The notes beneath the pieces are model-generated. The model did no database searches, was not told the origin of the DNA, and worked only from the letters and a program-made list of their open reading frames with translations. Position numbers and translations under genes: made by a program. A stretch of 64,000 nt of DNA from Hymenopus coronatus (Eukaryota > Arthropoda > Insecta > Mantodea > Hymenopodidae), in assembly GCA_030762935.1 (NCBI GenBank), contig CM060892.1:84302827-84366826 (forward strand), written 5' to 3'. Below, piece by piece: positions 46,836 to 59,360 of this stretch; positions within the stretch are counted from its first letter, which is position 1; each line of letters begins with the position of its first letter.

Positions 46836-47610
46836 TACTTTCTCTACAGTCCTGGTGCATAGGTAGAAAAGATACAGAGATTTTACCCTAAATACACGTT
46901 TTAGGGTCCCCTGAAACAAAAAAAACCTTTTTAGAAAAAAGTCCATGTATATGTGATCGCCTGTCCGTCTGCCTGCGAGTCTGTGAACATGACTCAAAAA
47001 CGAAAAGTCTGTAAAATACCAAACTTGGGATTTAAGTTTAGTACCTTCCAAGGATGCGACACAAAGATTTTGAGAAAAAAAAAAACTTCCCACCCCTAAC
47101 TACCCTTTACATGGAAAGACATTAGAAAATTTTGATTTTCTAAAAATGGTTCTAACGATTATGATTAAAATGCCGTATATTAAAGATATTTACATGACAA
47201 AAAAATCTGAATGCTTAGCACAATTTTGCATAACAAACAGTAAGAGACAGAGAAAATGTAGATCTCGTTAAAACACACAATTTATGTCTTACACGTTTTT
47301 CTTGTAACGTGGACCGTTTTCGAAATATTCTTTGTTATTCTTTTCTATGTACTACCTAATTTTTCACAAGCGGGTACATGCTGAGCTAAACGAGCCTCAA
47401 TTGTTTCATATAGCGATGAGCTCTTAAAAGATTTGGCTATGGCTTTAGTCGAATACATTCCATTATTTCCCTTCTACTTACAAATAAGCAAGCAATAATA
47501 CCAATGTTTATCTCGATCAACATGAAGTAGATAAAAGAATAATCTTTTGTAAGAATAGTTGTATGGAACAGCTAGAGAAAGTTATATGATTGGAATACAT
47601 AAGATTTTAG
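46836..47610 (-). mobile_element. Element H copy 30
   Basis: Starts TACTTTCTCTACAGTCC. The hairpin is imperfect. It ends ggaatacataagatttt. It appears to interrupt copy 29, whose remainder is not seen on the far side. Confidence 0.85.
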
Positions 47611-47654
47611 ACCGACTTTTCAGTTAAAATCTTTGCTCGTAAAACCTTTTTATA

Positions 47655-48610
47655 AAATATCCATCCTAAGGCGCTGTATCTCCTCGTTTAAGTATCCTTC
47701 TGTGCAAATCCGTTTGGCTGGGTCCACTAAAGTTTTAATTACTCCTCTCTTTTCTTTTGGATAGTGATAAGTACTTCAATACTCTAAATTGTATGTCAAT
47801 ATGGTTAAGAGATCTGTAAACAATGACAATGATCCGCACTTCTTATGATCAGAATATCCACAAAAGCTATCAGATTTGACTATCATTTGTTTTCATATTG
47901 AACTGAACCCTAAAACTATGTTATTAAGTTGTCCCAGAAGGTTTGAGAGTTCTTGTTTACCTTCAGGGCATTGAAAGAAAACATCGTCAATATACCGATA
48001 CCATCAGCCAGGTTTCAGTGGCCAAAACTTCAGATTCAAAATGTTCCATAAAAATATAACAATGACACGCCCAAGTGGATTTCTCATAGCAACTCCATCT
48101 TGCTGTTGATAAAACAGCGTATTACATTGAAAGTATGAAGTCGTCAAACAGTATTAAAAAGATGAAAATGTCTAAAGCAAAAATTCCAACAATGAAGAGA
48201 TAAAACTTCGTCTATAGGTACATTATTAAAAAGCAAACAACGTCTAAACTCACTAAAATGTATGAGGGTGCACAATTTAAAAAATAACATGCCCACAAAG
48301 TGTTGGAAGTTATTTTCAAGTTGCTGGATAGCCTAATGTGAGGCTGTAGTAAGGTCATTAAATATTTTAAAGCAGGTATAATGTGACAGTGCCTTCTTTT
48401 ACAATGGTTCTCACATACGCCTTGGTATTTAAAGCATCGCATTTAGAAACTTTGAATGCGTAGCACAGGAAGTGAAGCGCACTGGTAACCAGATACTTTG
48501 AAATGCGAGACGACAAGCTTCCACAAAGTTCCTTGACGTCATTTTCTAAACATAAAAGGAGGAAGAATTGCAGCCCATGTGTTGAATTATAGCTAGTCGT
48601 GAGGGACCAG
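47655..48610 (-). pseudogene. Penelope-like element reverse transcriptase remnant
   Basis: Reading the minus strand gives ILVSLDVV and NVPIDEVLSL (about 48,194-48,260), FYQQQDGVAMRNPLG (about 48,068-48,120), then a WYRYIDDVFFQCPEGKQEL block (about 47,958-48,003). The latter has an intact YIDD catalytic box. VDPAKRICTEGYLNEE follows (about 47,660-47,728). These are the characteristic PLE motifs in order. Frameshifts separate the blocks and stops occur, so it is dead. It lies on the opposite strand to the 45.6 kb endonuclease piece, so the two are not simply halves of one element. Confidence 0.85.
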
Positions 48611-48924
48611 TGCGTAGTGGCGTGCAAGTCAACTACCTACGCGTTGAATGGTCGAGTGAATTATTTGTAGCAGTGAACTAAATACTTTATTTTTACAATT
48701 TTAATGTCAATAAATACATTTATTACTTGGGTTGCCCAATGTGAGATTATACTAAAATCATCAAATATTTTGAAACAGCGTTTAGTTAGAGAACCAATCA
48801 TACTTCCTATTGGCCAGAGAGGAGTATTTTGTTTAACTTTGGCAGCTCTTAAAATATTGTCATATTGTGTCCTTTATCGGGATATAGGTAGATTGTTGAT
48901 AGTGACATTTTGTCTACAGCTTAC
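48611..48924. other. No clear feature
   Basis: It may include further decayed Penelope sequence upstream of the recognisable motifs. Nothing can be shown. Confidence 0.3.
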
Positions 48925-49168
48925 AATATGCAAACGCCATTCATTACGAAGTGGACATCAGAGGCTATTTGCAGAAAACTCAAGATATACCTACATATAG
49001 GTAAGATAAATATCTTTAGTATAGTCACAACACACTCATGTAGCTTTTTCTGAGAAAGGTTAGTTTTGCGTTTAGGGAATCTCAAAACGAGTATTGAAAT
49101 CTCGGTATTGAAGTTTAGGGTGAAACAGAATATTTCCCACTTAGTAAATGTAGTATAGAAAGTAAAAA
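48925..49168 (+). mobile_element. Element H copy 31 (3' part, deleted)
   Basis: gaagtggacatcagaggcta and cagaaaactcaagatatacc, then a jump to aatctcggtattgaagttta and the end agtatagaaagtaaaaa. Confidence 0.7.
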
Positions 49169-49435
49169 TTGTTCCCACATAAGAAAATTAATAAAGCTAA
49201 TCACGGACTTTTAATGCAAGTGCAGTAATAGGATCCTCGAATATGGAATTTATGCTTTTTGGTGTAGTGAACGTATCTTGAAGACAACTTCATTACTTTC
49301 TCTACACGTACTATGTACATAGTGTACAGAGAAGGTATTTTAATGTACCGAGATTTCACCGCAAATATATCTTTTCGACTCTCTGAATCCAAAAAAGTAT
49401 TTTTAGACAAATGTCCTTGTTTGTGTGTATGTTTT

Positions 49436-49610
49436 GGCTAATTATTCTGTTATTGGTTATAAATCTTATAATAAGTTATTTTTAATTATAGTTTTAATAT
49501 TATTTATTATAATATATGTGTATTTTACTTTTTGTAGAATAAATTATATTTATTTTTAGAAGGGAGTTTAATTTATATTTTATTTTAATTTTTGGATGAG
49601 GTTATCAGCC
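49436..49610. other. AT-rich insert within H copy 32
   Basis: About 175 bases without counterpart in other H copies lie between the tgtgtgtatg and gtgtgtgtgt sides of the tract. The ends ggctaatta and tatcagcc are weakly inverted. It could be a small MITE or a fill-in during repair. Confidence 0.4.
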
Positions 49611-49934
49611 AGAGCGTTGTGTGTGTGTGTGTGTGCAACATAGAACAAAAACGAAAAGTCCATTAATACCATAGTTTGAATTTAAGTTCAGTATCTTCCA
49701 AGGATGCCTTACGAAGATTTTGAAGATAATCCCTGCACCCAATTACCTCTTACAAGGAAAAATGTTTAAACATTTTGATTTTCTCAAAAATGACTAATGA
49801 TTTTGATTAAAATATCGTATATTAAAGGTATTTACATAACAAATAAAATGTATTTCTTGAATTTTCTGTGAATAGTCTCTAAAGGCCTCTTTATTCAGGA
49901 CGAACTTTGCGGAATTTAGTATAACTGGTAAAGC

Positions 49935-49938
<4 letters not shown>

Positions 49939-49984
<46 letters not shown>
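49939..49984. repeat. (GA)n microsatellite
   Basis: About 23 GA units expanded from the agagata motif of element H (taagagatagacaaa in other copies). Confidence 0.95.
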
Positions 49985-49986
<2 letters not shown>

Positions 49987-50368
49987 AAAACTTACTATAC
50001 AAAAATGTAGATCTCGTTAAAAATCATAATTTATGCTATACACATTTTTTCGTGGAGTGACAGTTTTTGAGATATTGCTTGTTATTGTTTCAGTTTTAAA
50101 AATATTTTAACTTTCCTCATACGGGAACTTGTTAACTCCCGGTCACGCTAATAATTAGATTTCAATCCCATAGCAACCTGATTTTAAAACATTTGATGTC
50201 GATTTAGCCTAGTGTATTCCCTTCTACTTATAAAGAGCTAAGTAATAAGACCGTTTCTTCTAACGTTTATCTCGATTAGCATGAAGTAGATATAAGAATA
50301 AGCTTATAAACAATAGTTTGTTACAGATGAGTAGAGGAAGTCATGTGATTGTAACACATCACATTATT

Positions 50369-50784
50369 TATTGTCTCTATCCTCGGGGAAGAAGTGTATG
50401 CTGGTATAAAAAGCTGACTTGTTCGCCCATTTCCAAGCTGCTGAAACACGTGGTTGAGACAAGCCGTGTTTGGTCTGGGCACCCATCACATTGACAAGCT
50501 AGCAAGCCTTTCTGGCTTACGATGAAACGTTATTACAACCTTGTATGTTACAAGCTTCCATTTCGGACGCAGTTTACCAACACATAGACCTACAAGATAG
50601 TCCTCTTCCAGCACTACACATTAAGGAAGCTTGAAGCTGACAAGTATACTAAATTAAAATTAAATCCAATACGTTAAGGTGACACATTTGTGAAATTTGA
50701 CCGAAAGCTGTGAAAAATAAAAATATATCTTTATCATCATAATAATATGATATGAATTCTGAACTTAAAGAATATATATCGTTT
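50369..50784. other. No recognisable feature
   Basis: Somewhat GC-richer around 50,400-50,620. No domain or repeat identified. Confidence 0.3.
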
Positions 50785-50818
50785 TTACTTTCTCTGCACG
50801 TATTATGAGTCACTTATA
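50785..50818 (-). mobile_element. Element H terminal scrap
   Basis: tttttactttctctgcacgt attatg matches the reverse hairpin end, then switches directly into mariner sequence. Confidence 0.5.
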
Positions 50819-50820
50819 TA

Positions 50821-51156
50821 GAGCGAGGCTTGTACGTCCCATTTTAAACTCTGCAACCTACCTTTTATCATTCAACATGAAGCGGCTGAGTCTTTTAATG
50901 TACTGTCCATTTCCTCCTTGATTTCCTTAGGCGTTAAGCGAAGTATTTAATCACTTCTCGTTTTTCCAAATCCTCTATTTTCGTGAAAACTCTAAAGTTG
51001 TCTTGTTTAAAATGCTGTCATTCGAAAACTAAACAAGCTATTGACCTGTAACTATGAATACAAGTTTGTCTAGAGTTGAATTTTACGATGCTACCGTCTG
51101 ACTGGCATAGTGGTGCCATATCTGTGTGAGGCCCGGGACTTATCAGCCAATCGTCG
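50821..51156 (-). mobile_element. Mariner family element 2, 5' half only
   Basis: It aligns along its length with the transposase-start side of the 61.3-62.5 kb element (ctctaaagttgtcttgttta, aaactaaacaagctattgac, gtgtgaggcccgggacttat). It keeps one mutated terminal repeat at about 51,141-51,156. It covers the N-terminal DNA-binding region of the transposase, with frameshifts. The catalytic part and other end are missing. Confidence 0.85.
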
Positions 51157-51476
51157 TAATATAATAGTTATTATGATGTTTAAGGGTTTATTCTACCGAA
51201 CAGCAATATACTGCACACGAAAGCATGTGGTGAGCAAACGCATAGCACGAACAGTTCTCTCTCAATTAAGAAAAAGGAATCTGTATAGTATGAAACACTA
51301 CTAAAAGTATTGTTAAGAAAAGCCAGTGATTTGAAACATTTTTAGGAATCCAATTTTGAGCAAATTTGATTTTTTGCAGTGTAGGGACTTTTTATTGCCC
51401 TTCACAAACCGAACTTTTGTTTTGCATTCACAAACAGGAAAACTGCGACTGCAATAACGTAATACTCTCGATGAGA
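51157..51476. other. No recognisable feature
   Basis: Possibly the upstream part of the Tc1-like element below, but no motif can be named. Confidence 0.3.
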
Positions 51477-51537
51477 TTTTTTTTTTAATAACCGCTTTTA
51501 CTACATATGACACCGCAGGCGAGAGATGAGGTGACAT
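51477..51537 (-). mobile_element. SINE A tail fragment
   Basis: A T run, then aataaccgcttttactacat and gacaccgcaggcg, match the tail side of SINE A. The head is missing. Confidence 0.6.
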
Positions 51538-51564
51538 TTTCTTCTGCACGTAAGGCAAGTGATC

Positions 51565-51955
51565 GTCTATCGTCCAAAGGGGGCTCGATACGATGCAAAA
51601 TACATGACTTGACGATTCCATAATGGTCTCGTATCTATATCGTGATGGGGCTGTGATAGAATTGTTGTATTTGTACAGGAAAATCATCCTGTCCACACGT
51701 CTCGAAAGGTTTCAAATTGATTTTCAAAGATGCGGAGTATCAGAGAATGTGTGGTCTGAGGTAAAAAGGAAGCTGCGCTCAATTTACCTGTAGATGGGCG
51801 AAGGACAAAAGAAGGCTTCTGGGAACAGATTCAAGAAGCCTGGGATCTTGTAGCCTCTCGTCCACATTTCTGCAGGTATTTAATTTTGTCTATCCATAAC
51901 TTGAAATGCCAACGTTATATAAATGCAATATTATGTTCTACATATCCAGTCATAA
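51565..51955 (+). pseudogene. Tc1-like transposase remnant (DDE_3 type)
   Basis: Plus-strand blocks follow the order of Tc1-family transposases. VYRPKGARYDAKYMT is at 51,565-51,609, then RFHNGLVSIS and WGCD. FVQENHPVHTSRKV follows, the region of the second catalytic Asp, here Glu. Next are SENVWSEVKRKLRS (51,739-51,780), which retains the Glu of the PIENLW box, and RRTKEGFWEQIQEAWDLVAS. CQRYINAI comes near the C terminus. Deletions remove about 45 codons after WGCD and the segment before ENVW. Stops are present. Confidence 0.8.
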
Positions 51956-52169
51956 ATTTAGAAAACATAAACAAATGTAAAGCTAAATTTGAACCAAGGA
52001 AGTTACGAGTGGAAGCAATGGCTTTTTAACCTCTCGGTTTGGTGGGCTATTTTCAGTGCTCATAAGATAACCACTGTGTAGTCAGTCAAGGACCATTGCA
52101 CAGCTCTTTCGAAAGTATTGTGAACACAGCTTTTACGAAGATACGTGAAGCTCTTCGATCGATACATGG

Positions 52170-52240
52170 AATCTGGGTAGGACCCATTTTTTGTGCCCAC
52201 GGCTGTACATTATACATACGTGCTAGAGAAAGTAAAAATC
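52170..52240 (+). mobile_element. Element H 3' terminal scrap
   Basis: ggctgtacattatacatacg followed by tgctagagaaagtaaaaa: only the terminal hairpin region remains. Confidence 0.6.
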
Positions 52241-52374
52241 AAAGAGTAATACACAGTACGAAATATAATACTTTTCTGCAATAATATGATAAGGTATCTG
52301 TGCTTTAACTTATTTACTTCAAAACCTCAATTTTAATGTGAGATTGTTTATAAATACTTCACTTGACTCATTTT

Positions 52375-53205
52375 TCCTTTCTCTATACGCACTATGTACA
52401 TAGTGTATAGAGAATGTATTGCAATCCACCAAAAAATTCGATACCGAGATTTCACCGGAAATATGTGTTATGGGGTCACCTGTATCCAAAAAAAGTTTTT
52501 TCAGAAAAAGGTCCGTGTGTGTGTCCGTGTGTCCTGAACACGATGATTCAAAAACTTGGTATTTAAGTTTAGAATCTTCCAGGGATGCAACACGAAGATT
52601 TTGAGAAAAATCCCCCACCCGAAACTACCCTTTACATGGAACTTTTTTCGAAAATTTTGATTTTCTAAAAAATGGCTCTAACGATTTTAATTAAAATATC
52701 ACATATTAAAGATATTTACCTGACCAATAAAATGTATATTTTGAATTTTCTGGGAATAGCCTCTAAAGACTACTTTATTCTGGATGAATTTTGCATAACT
52801 ACTAAACCGTAAGAAATGGACTAACAGTTAACCCACAAAAAATGTAGATCACGTTAAAACACACAATTTATGTTATATACATTTTTTTCGTGGAGTTGAT
52901 AGTTTTTGAGATATTACTTTTTCTTGGTTTCAGCTTTGAAAAACATACTTTTCTCATACAGGAATTTGTCAACTCCTGTCCATACAAACAAAGGAACATC
53001 AGTCACATAGCAACCAGCTTTTGGCTTTCCCTTTAACATATGGTACTCCCTTATTTCGCTTCTACTTACAGTAAAGCAAGAAGTAAGACTATTTCTGCTA
53101 ATTTTTCTCGATTAGTATGACATAAATAAAAGATAAGCTTATTAACAATAATTTGTTACAGAGATATAGAGAAAGTCATGTAAATGGAACACATCAGATT
53201 TTTAT
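52375..53205 (-). mobile_element. Element H copy 33 (near complete)
   Basis: From TTTCTCTATACGCACTATGT with a nearly perfect hairpin (52,377-52,415) to GGAACACATCAGATTTTT. One of the least diverged copies; it resembles copies 20 and 28. Confidence 0.9.
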
Positions 53206-54609
53206 TAAAGTAATGAATTTATAAAACAAAATATTATTTATATAACCATGTAAACCAGAATTTTGATACATATAAAAATATTACTATTATTTTGGATAAT
53301 AACTGGTAACAATTTCAATAGTATATCTTACATATTGTAGATTCACCAAATTTAAGATAAAATAGTTATTCTCCTTTTAGCCAGAAATGCCATCTACAAT
53401 TTACTGTTAAAGTAGCACAGTTGAAAACATAAAAGAATTTATAAATGGCTCTTATTTTTTAGAAGTAATGCAGCGCTTTATTAAACGTCGAAGACCCTCC
53501 TTAACAAAAATTAATTTACAAGGTGTGCTTCTTTGTTTTAATTTATTCAGAAAACAATGAGGGGGAGAAGAGGAGAAGAACAAGGACTTTAAATACTTTT
53601 GAGAACTTCAAAATTACTACAAAGTGAATTTGTTTTCTCCCTAGCACCGAGTTTTAAGAAGATTTGGGATTAATATTTGCGAAAATTTATCTGAAAGAAA
53701 TATAAAAAACATTATTTTTATGATATGTTGAATAGTAAATACCCATTGCTTTTAAAAAGTTTACAGTATAAATCATTTTGATTTATAACTATATCGAAAT
53801 AGTTTATTACTATAAGAGAATTACAAGTATATAACATGGGAGTTGAGTATTTGCAAATTTTTATCAGCGTTTGAGAACGATTTTATGAACCGGTATTCAT
53901 TTGTTTTTTTAAGTTATATATATATGAGGAAAATGTTATGATATTTTAAAAGGGCTATCATTCCCTTTCTCAGACGTTTAGTTGATTAATTAACACGTCA
54001 CATGGTTGACTTTTCCCTATCCGAATATAGGTGGAGTGATGTAAGTAAACACAGGAGAAACATGGCTCGTTGAAAACACATTAGACTCTGAAATTGTGAT
54101 TCATTTATGAAAATGTCATTATTAAGTGGACTAAATGAGATACTGTTATGACATATGCATATGTCTTACTAATAATCAAATTATGTTTACATATCTCCCA
54201 TCCTGTAGTTAGGAAGCCGGAGAATTTAACCCACAAACTCTCAGGGGTTACAGAGGGATGGTAAAGAAATACATCTATATAGGATAGCTTTAGTTTTAGA
54301 TGACTAACTTTGAGGTATATAAAGGTTTTTCTTTTAAATATTCATACTATAAGTGCAAATAAATACTTAAATACAAATATATGGATCTAAAATAGCTCAT
54401 TTATAATATTCACAATTGTGAAATTTTCAAAACTATGAACTTTGTTTTTGCTGGGAAAATGCTCCATCAGCAAGGGTCAGTACACGCTTGCACCTCCACT
54501 TGCTCACCAGAGACAAATAATTGCTCTAGTAATAGTGCAATCATTAGCGCGACCTTCTGTTAAACCACTACTGGTAGTTTTAAACCACATCCAATCACAA
54601 ACATTTGTT
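53206..54609. other. No gene; one perfect palindrome
   Basis: AT-rich. GACATATGCATATGTC at 54,150-54,165 is a perfect 16-base palindrome. Nothing else recognised. Confidence 0.35.
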
Positions 54610-55503
54610 TTTACTTCCTCTACACGTACTATATACATAGTGTGTAGAGAAGGTATTGTATTTCACCCAAAATTACATACCGATATTTCATCGGAAATCC
54701 ATGTTTTGAGGGCACCTGAGCCCAAGAAAAGCATTTTTAGAAAAAAGGTCCATGTGTGTTTGGGTGTATTTCTGTGTGGTCAGCATAGCTCAAAAACGAA
54801 AAGACCGTTAAATACCAAACTTTGTATTTAAGTTTGGTATCCACCAAGGATGCGGCACGAAGATTTTCAAGAAAATCTCGCCACCCCTAACTCCCTTTTA
54901 CTTAGTACATTTTTCGAAAATTTTGTTTTTTTTAAAAATGGCTCTAACGATTTTGATTAAAATACTACCTTTTGTATAAAATATTTTTATCCCAAACGAA
55001 ATGTACATCTTGATTTTTTTGGGAATAGCCTCTGAAGATCTCTTCATTCTGGATGACTTTTATATAACTGGCAAACCGTAAGAGATTTACAACTTACTAC
55101 CAAAAATGTAGATCTCATTAAAACACACAATTTATGTTATATACATTTAGTTTTTTGTAGAGTTAAATCATTTTCGAGATGTTGCTAATTATTGGTTTCA
55201 GTTTTAAGATACTTAAAACATTTTTCAAATGGAAAGACATCGTTTTCCTCGTTGTTCGTTTATTTACTCCTGGCAAGCAAAGAGATTGAAATTTCAATTG
55301 GTTCACATAGCGACAGGCTTTTACAGGATGAGAATATCGCTTTAGCCTGTACACTTTCTTATTTCTCTTTTATTTACCAGGAAGTTAGCGACAAGACTAA
55401 TTCTGCTTATGTTTATCTTGATTATCAAGGTGTAGATAACAGATTAATGTTTTTATGAAAGGTTTGTTTACCGAACAGCTGTGAATAGAACCCATTAGAT
55501 TTT
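54610..55503 (-). mobile_element. Element H copy 34 (near complete)
   Basis: From TTACTTCCTCTACACGTAC to GAACCCATTAGATTTTT. The internal palindrome survives imperfectly (taaataccaaactttgtatttaa). The flank is directly another H fragment. Confidence 0.9.
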
Positions 55504-55504
55504 T

Positions 55505-55622
55505 GCCCTTCTACTTGCAAGGAACCAAGTAATAAGGACAATTTCTGCTAATGAGCATCTCAATTATGAAGTAGATAGAACAATAAACTTTTTAACAATA
55601 ATTTGTTACAGAGATGTAGCAG
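55505..55622 (-). mobile_element. Element H copy 35 (5'-end fragment), tandem with copy 34
   Basis: cccttctacttgcaaggaac to aataatttgttacagagatg tag. It stops inside the subterminal ACTTTCTCTAC motif. Confidence 0.8.
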
Positions 55623-57361
55623 AATGATAATTTTTCAAAAGAACGTACTAAATTTCTGTCATGCCACAATATTTAACTCTATTGTAATGTATAATATAGT
55701 ATTTAGTTTATTAACATGGACAATTGGTTATATGAAAGCTGTAAACATACGACTTAAGAAACAAATGAGACAGAACTGTTTCACTATTATGGTTGAGATA
55801 CCTAGAAGGGGGAGCGTTGGTTCTTTGAGCTACCCATCCGTACTTGTGCCCAGGTTTAGAATACCTAATTCTTATTATAAACTGCTTGTTTTAGAGGTAC
55901 ATTAAATGGAAACATTTCGAAGACTTCTTTCGGCGTATTATTGATTTTATTAAAAATCTGTAGCCAAGAATAGGGGCCGGGAACTCCTAGTGGAGGAGAA
56001 ACGTCGAGAACTCCCTCCACTAGCTTGGGTGTGCAAAACAAGTCAGTGTACATGCAAGCTAATCGTTTTGAAAAAGCTAGTAAGGGTAATAGAGGAGAAC
56101 GGCTTTCTGCACTTAATCAGTGCCAGTTCTCGACCCAAGGTGAAGAGCATGGTGCAACCTCAAAAGATAGTTGCAGTGCATTATTATAAATTAATACTAT
56201 AAACGTTAAATCCTGAGTTAAAATATTAAATCAAAATCACGGTTAAAGAACTCGACGAGATGTTATATTAAATATATGGAATATCACATAAAATCTGAAT
56301 CTATTCTAACACAGGTTTGAGTCGTAATCTTCCCGTTTGTTATCTACCTTATGTACTGCATAATATAAAATCCTGGATATATATAATTATGTATATTTGT
56401 ATTATTAGAGGCCAACTGTCTTGTGCCAATCTTGAGAATAAATCCTTTTAAAACAATGTTATATCTCTGAATTTACAGCACAGAAAATGGGATAAAATCT
56501 GCAGTATTTTCTGTGGAGTTTGCTGAAAGCGAAATCCCTACAGCGCTATACATTCTCATTAAAGTAAATTGGAGGTATACATGTCAGCTAAGTAACAAGT
56601 TTCTATCACCTCAACGGGTATAAAAAGAAGCCAAGATGACTTAACATTGTATTTACAGGAGCTTATCTCTTGAAAGTTTAGCTTTATTGATCGTCCTCTT
56701 ACTCTGTCTCCTCCAGCACAAACTTTCACAGATCTTAGGAACCTCGTTTCAAATTATGTTACTCTTATCTCACTTTCTCTAGACCGATGTTTTATTACTC
56801 TGTATACTTTCTAGCTGCTGCAATGCGCCGAAAGATTAAAAAACTTTAATTACCTTTCCTTTCCGAATTTCTCCTTCAGTATCCTTAAAACTAACCTCCA
56901 TAATCTTTAAATGCGCGACTTTTTTCTTCTTTTCGCAAATATAATAGGTGTTTAAAACTTTAATGATACTCTTATTTTGAAAATTAAATTACTTTATAAC
57001 AAAAATTCTATTTGGATTCAAATAATTACTATTTGTCCTGCCATAAACATTTCATTAAGGGATGTTTTTCCAAGTATCTAAACATTCGTAAACGTTAACA
57101 GAAATACATTAAGAGCTGCAACCTGAAGAGTTCTTTACTTCCTATTTTCTATGTTGTCGAAGCACAGAAAATATACACAATGGCTAACTAATTCGACTTT
57201 ACTCTAAGGTCTTCTAAATCCTAATACGATATTTGAGCAATATGTCCTGAATAATTAAATTAAATATCAAATCGTATAACAAATTCCTCATTGAAGGGAA
57301 CACGATCTTTAAATTTGGGTAACATTTTTGGAAAAATTTAAATGTTGATTATAAATTAAAA
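55623..57361. other. No recognisable feature
   Basis: A mostly AT-rich stretch with a GC-richer segment at about 55,970-56,170. Frames of 60-100 codons have no domain. No family seen elsewhere in the window matches. Confidence 0.35.
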
Positions 57362-58090
57362 AATCTGATGTGCTCCATTTACATGACTTTCTCTACATCT
57401 CTGCAACAAATTATTGTTAAAAAGCTTATGCTTCTATTTACTTCATGCTGCCGAGAAAAAATTAGCAGGAATAGTCTTATTACTTTAGTCCCTGTAAGTA
57501 GAAGCAGAATAAGGGAGTACCATAGGTTAAAATGATTGAAGTTCCTTTGTATGGAGAGGAGTTGACAAATCCTTGTATGAGAAAAGTAAAAGTTTTTCAA
57601 AGCTGAAACCAATAACAAGGAATATCTAAAAATGATCAACTCCACGAAAAAAATGTGTGTAACATAAATAATGTGTTTTGATGTGCTCTACATTTTTTGT
57701 GCGGTAAACTTTCGTCCATCTCTTACGGTTTAACAGTTATGTAAAATTCCGTAAAATTCATTCAGAAAATTGAAGATATAAATTTTACTTGTGAGGTAAA
57801 TATCTTTAATATACGATATTTTAATCAAAATCGTTACAGCCATTTTTGAGAAAATCAAAATTTTCGAAAAAAGTTCCACGTAACGGGTAGTTGGGGGTGG
57901 GGGATTTTCTTGAAAATCTTCGTGTCGCATCCTTGGAAGATACCAAACTTAAATACCAAGTTTCGTATTTAACGATTTTTTCGTATCTGTGCTATGCAGT
58001 CCGCACACACACCTTTTTCCCCCAAAATGTTTTTTTTTAATCAGGATGTCCCAAAATATGTATTTCCGGTGAAATCTTCGTAACAAATAC
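57362..58090 (+). mobile_element. Element H copy 36 (3' end missing)
   Basis: Starts ATCTGATGTGCTCCATTTACATG. The palindrome region reads taaataccaagtttcgtattt. It stops after gtatttccggtgaaatctt, before the terminal hairpin. Confidence 0.85.
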
Positions 58091-59360
58091 TAATTTCAAA
58101 ATGAACTTGTTTTAAGTTCCTTAATTTATATAAAAAGTCTGGAATAAATTTGTATTTTTCAAAACTTCAGCCTTGGCAATTATTTTTCTCCAGTATTTTG
58201 ATTCAAAAATGGCTCGCAAAATATATATATATATATATATATATGTCCGTTTTGAGGTTATAACTAATTTGAGGTAAACAGAGATAAATCTTAAATGTTC
58301 TCTAAGAATTTTAAGCTGTTGATAAATAAACTTGAAAATAAATTATCAAAACGTAGCGGTACAAAAAGTTTGTGCTAATGTAGTATCTACACTAAGTTCA
58401 GATAAGATACACATATTAAACTGAAAGATTATTTTGAAACATTTAGGCACAATAAAATATGATTTTTAAATCTAATATCACAAAAATTATGGAGTGCCAA
58501 TAGCGAAAATCAAACGCTATTATGGAAGGAAAACTTAAATTTTCAACCAAAATGATGAAAACTGATGAGGGGAGTGTTGAATCGGTCTGTAAGGGGAGTG
58601 TTGAGTAAAAATAAATAAAGGCCTGTGATCTCAATGAATCAAATTTTAGTACATTCTCTCGAGGATGCAAGGTGAATATTTTGAAGCAATTTCTTTTAAT
58701 CGAAATAACTTATTTGCATGAAAAGTGTTAACTTTTAATTTGCCACATAGATAAGTTTGAGAAATTAATATTGTGAATGGTGAAATATTTTATAAGTATA
58801 TCTCATCATTCTCCTTGAATTTAATATAAATGAGGAACAACAGATTAGAGGAAAACTCAACACACATGAAGCACTCACATAAGGATTTTTGTGGCATTCA
58901 TTTACGAAATAATCTCTGTTGGTCTAATCTCCTCCAAACGTTAAGCAGCTCGTTTAAAAATTCTCTAAGAAGTTGTTGTTTTTCTTTTCTTTTGTACGCC
59001 CTAGGGTGACAGAACTGTAGGTTGCTGTTTATGCGTAGAATAAAATACGCATAGCCTTAGTATTAAAAGTATAAAATATTATTAACATTAAATGTTTAAT
59101 AGTTTAAAAATAAAATATTGGTCTAAACAGAAGAACTGACAAAATCCATTTTCATGTATTGCATAATGGGATTCACTTCTTGTAAGTAGGTACATAAGAT
59201 TAATACAAAATGGATTCTAAACTCATTGTATAGATAATTTCTAAAATAAGACGAAATGACAATTATGCGACTCCTACACAGATTTTAATATTCATATGAT
59301 TTGCAGACACTATAAATATGTAGGTCAGCAAATGTTTTTGGATACGTTTATATATTACTT
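58091..59360. other. AT-rich; possible very old H trace
   Basis: It holds a (TA)n run at 58,221-58,244. Around 58,650-58,740, gaggatgcaaggtgaatatt tt and related words are reminiscent of a decayed reverse H copy, too diverged to assert. Confidence 0.3.

Larger units (their letters stand above)
49289..50368 (-). mobile_element. Element H copy 32 with insertion and GA tract
   Basis: Begins with a well-preserved hairpin (ACTTTCTCTACACGTACTAT...). It is interrupted at about 49,436-49,610 by very AT-rich foreign sequence within the TG tract. It contains a long GA tract at 49,939-49,984 and ends gtaacacatcacatta. Confidence 0.85.

Noticed and set aside
55623..56202. Coding exon in the GC-richer segment near 56.0 kb
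   Set aside because: Short overlapping frames on both strands, no splice-consistent extension and no recognisable motif.
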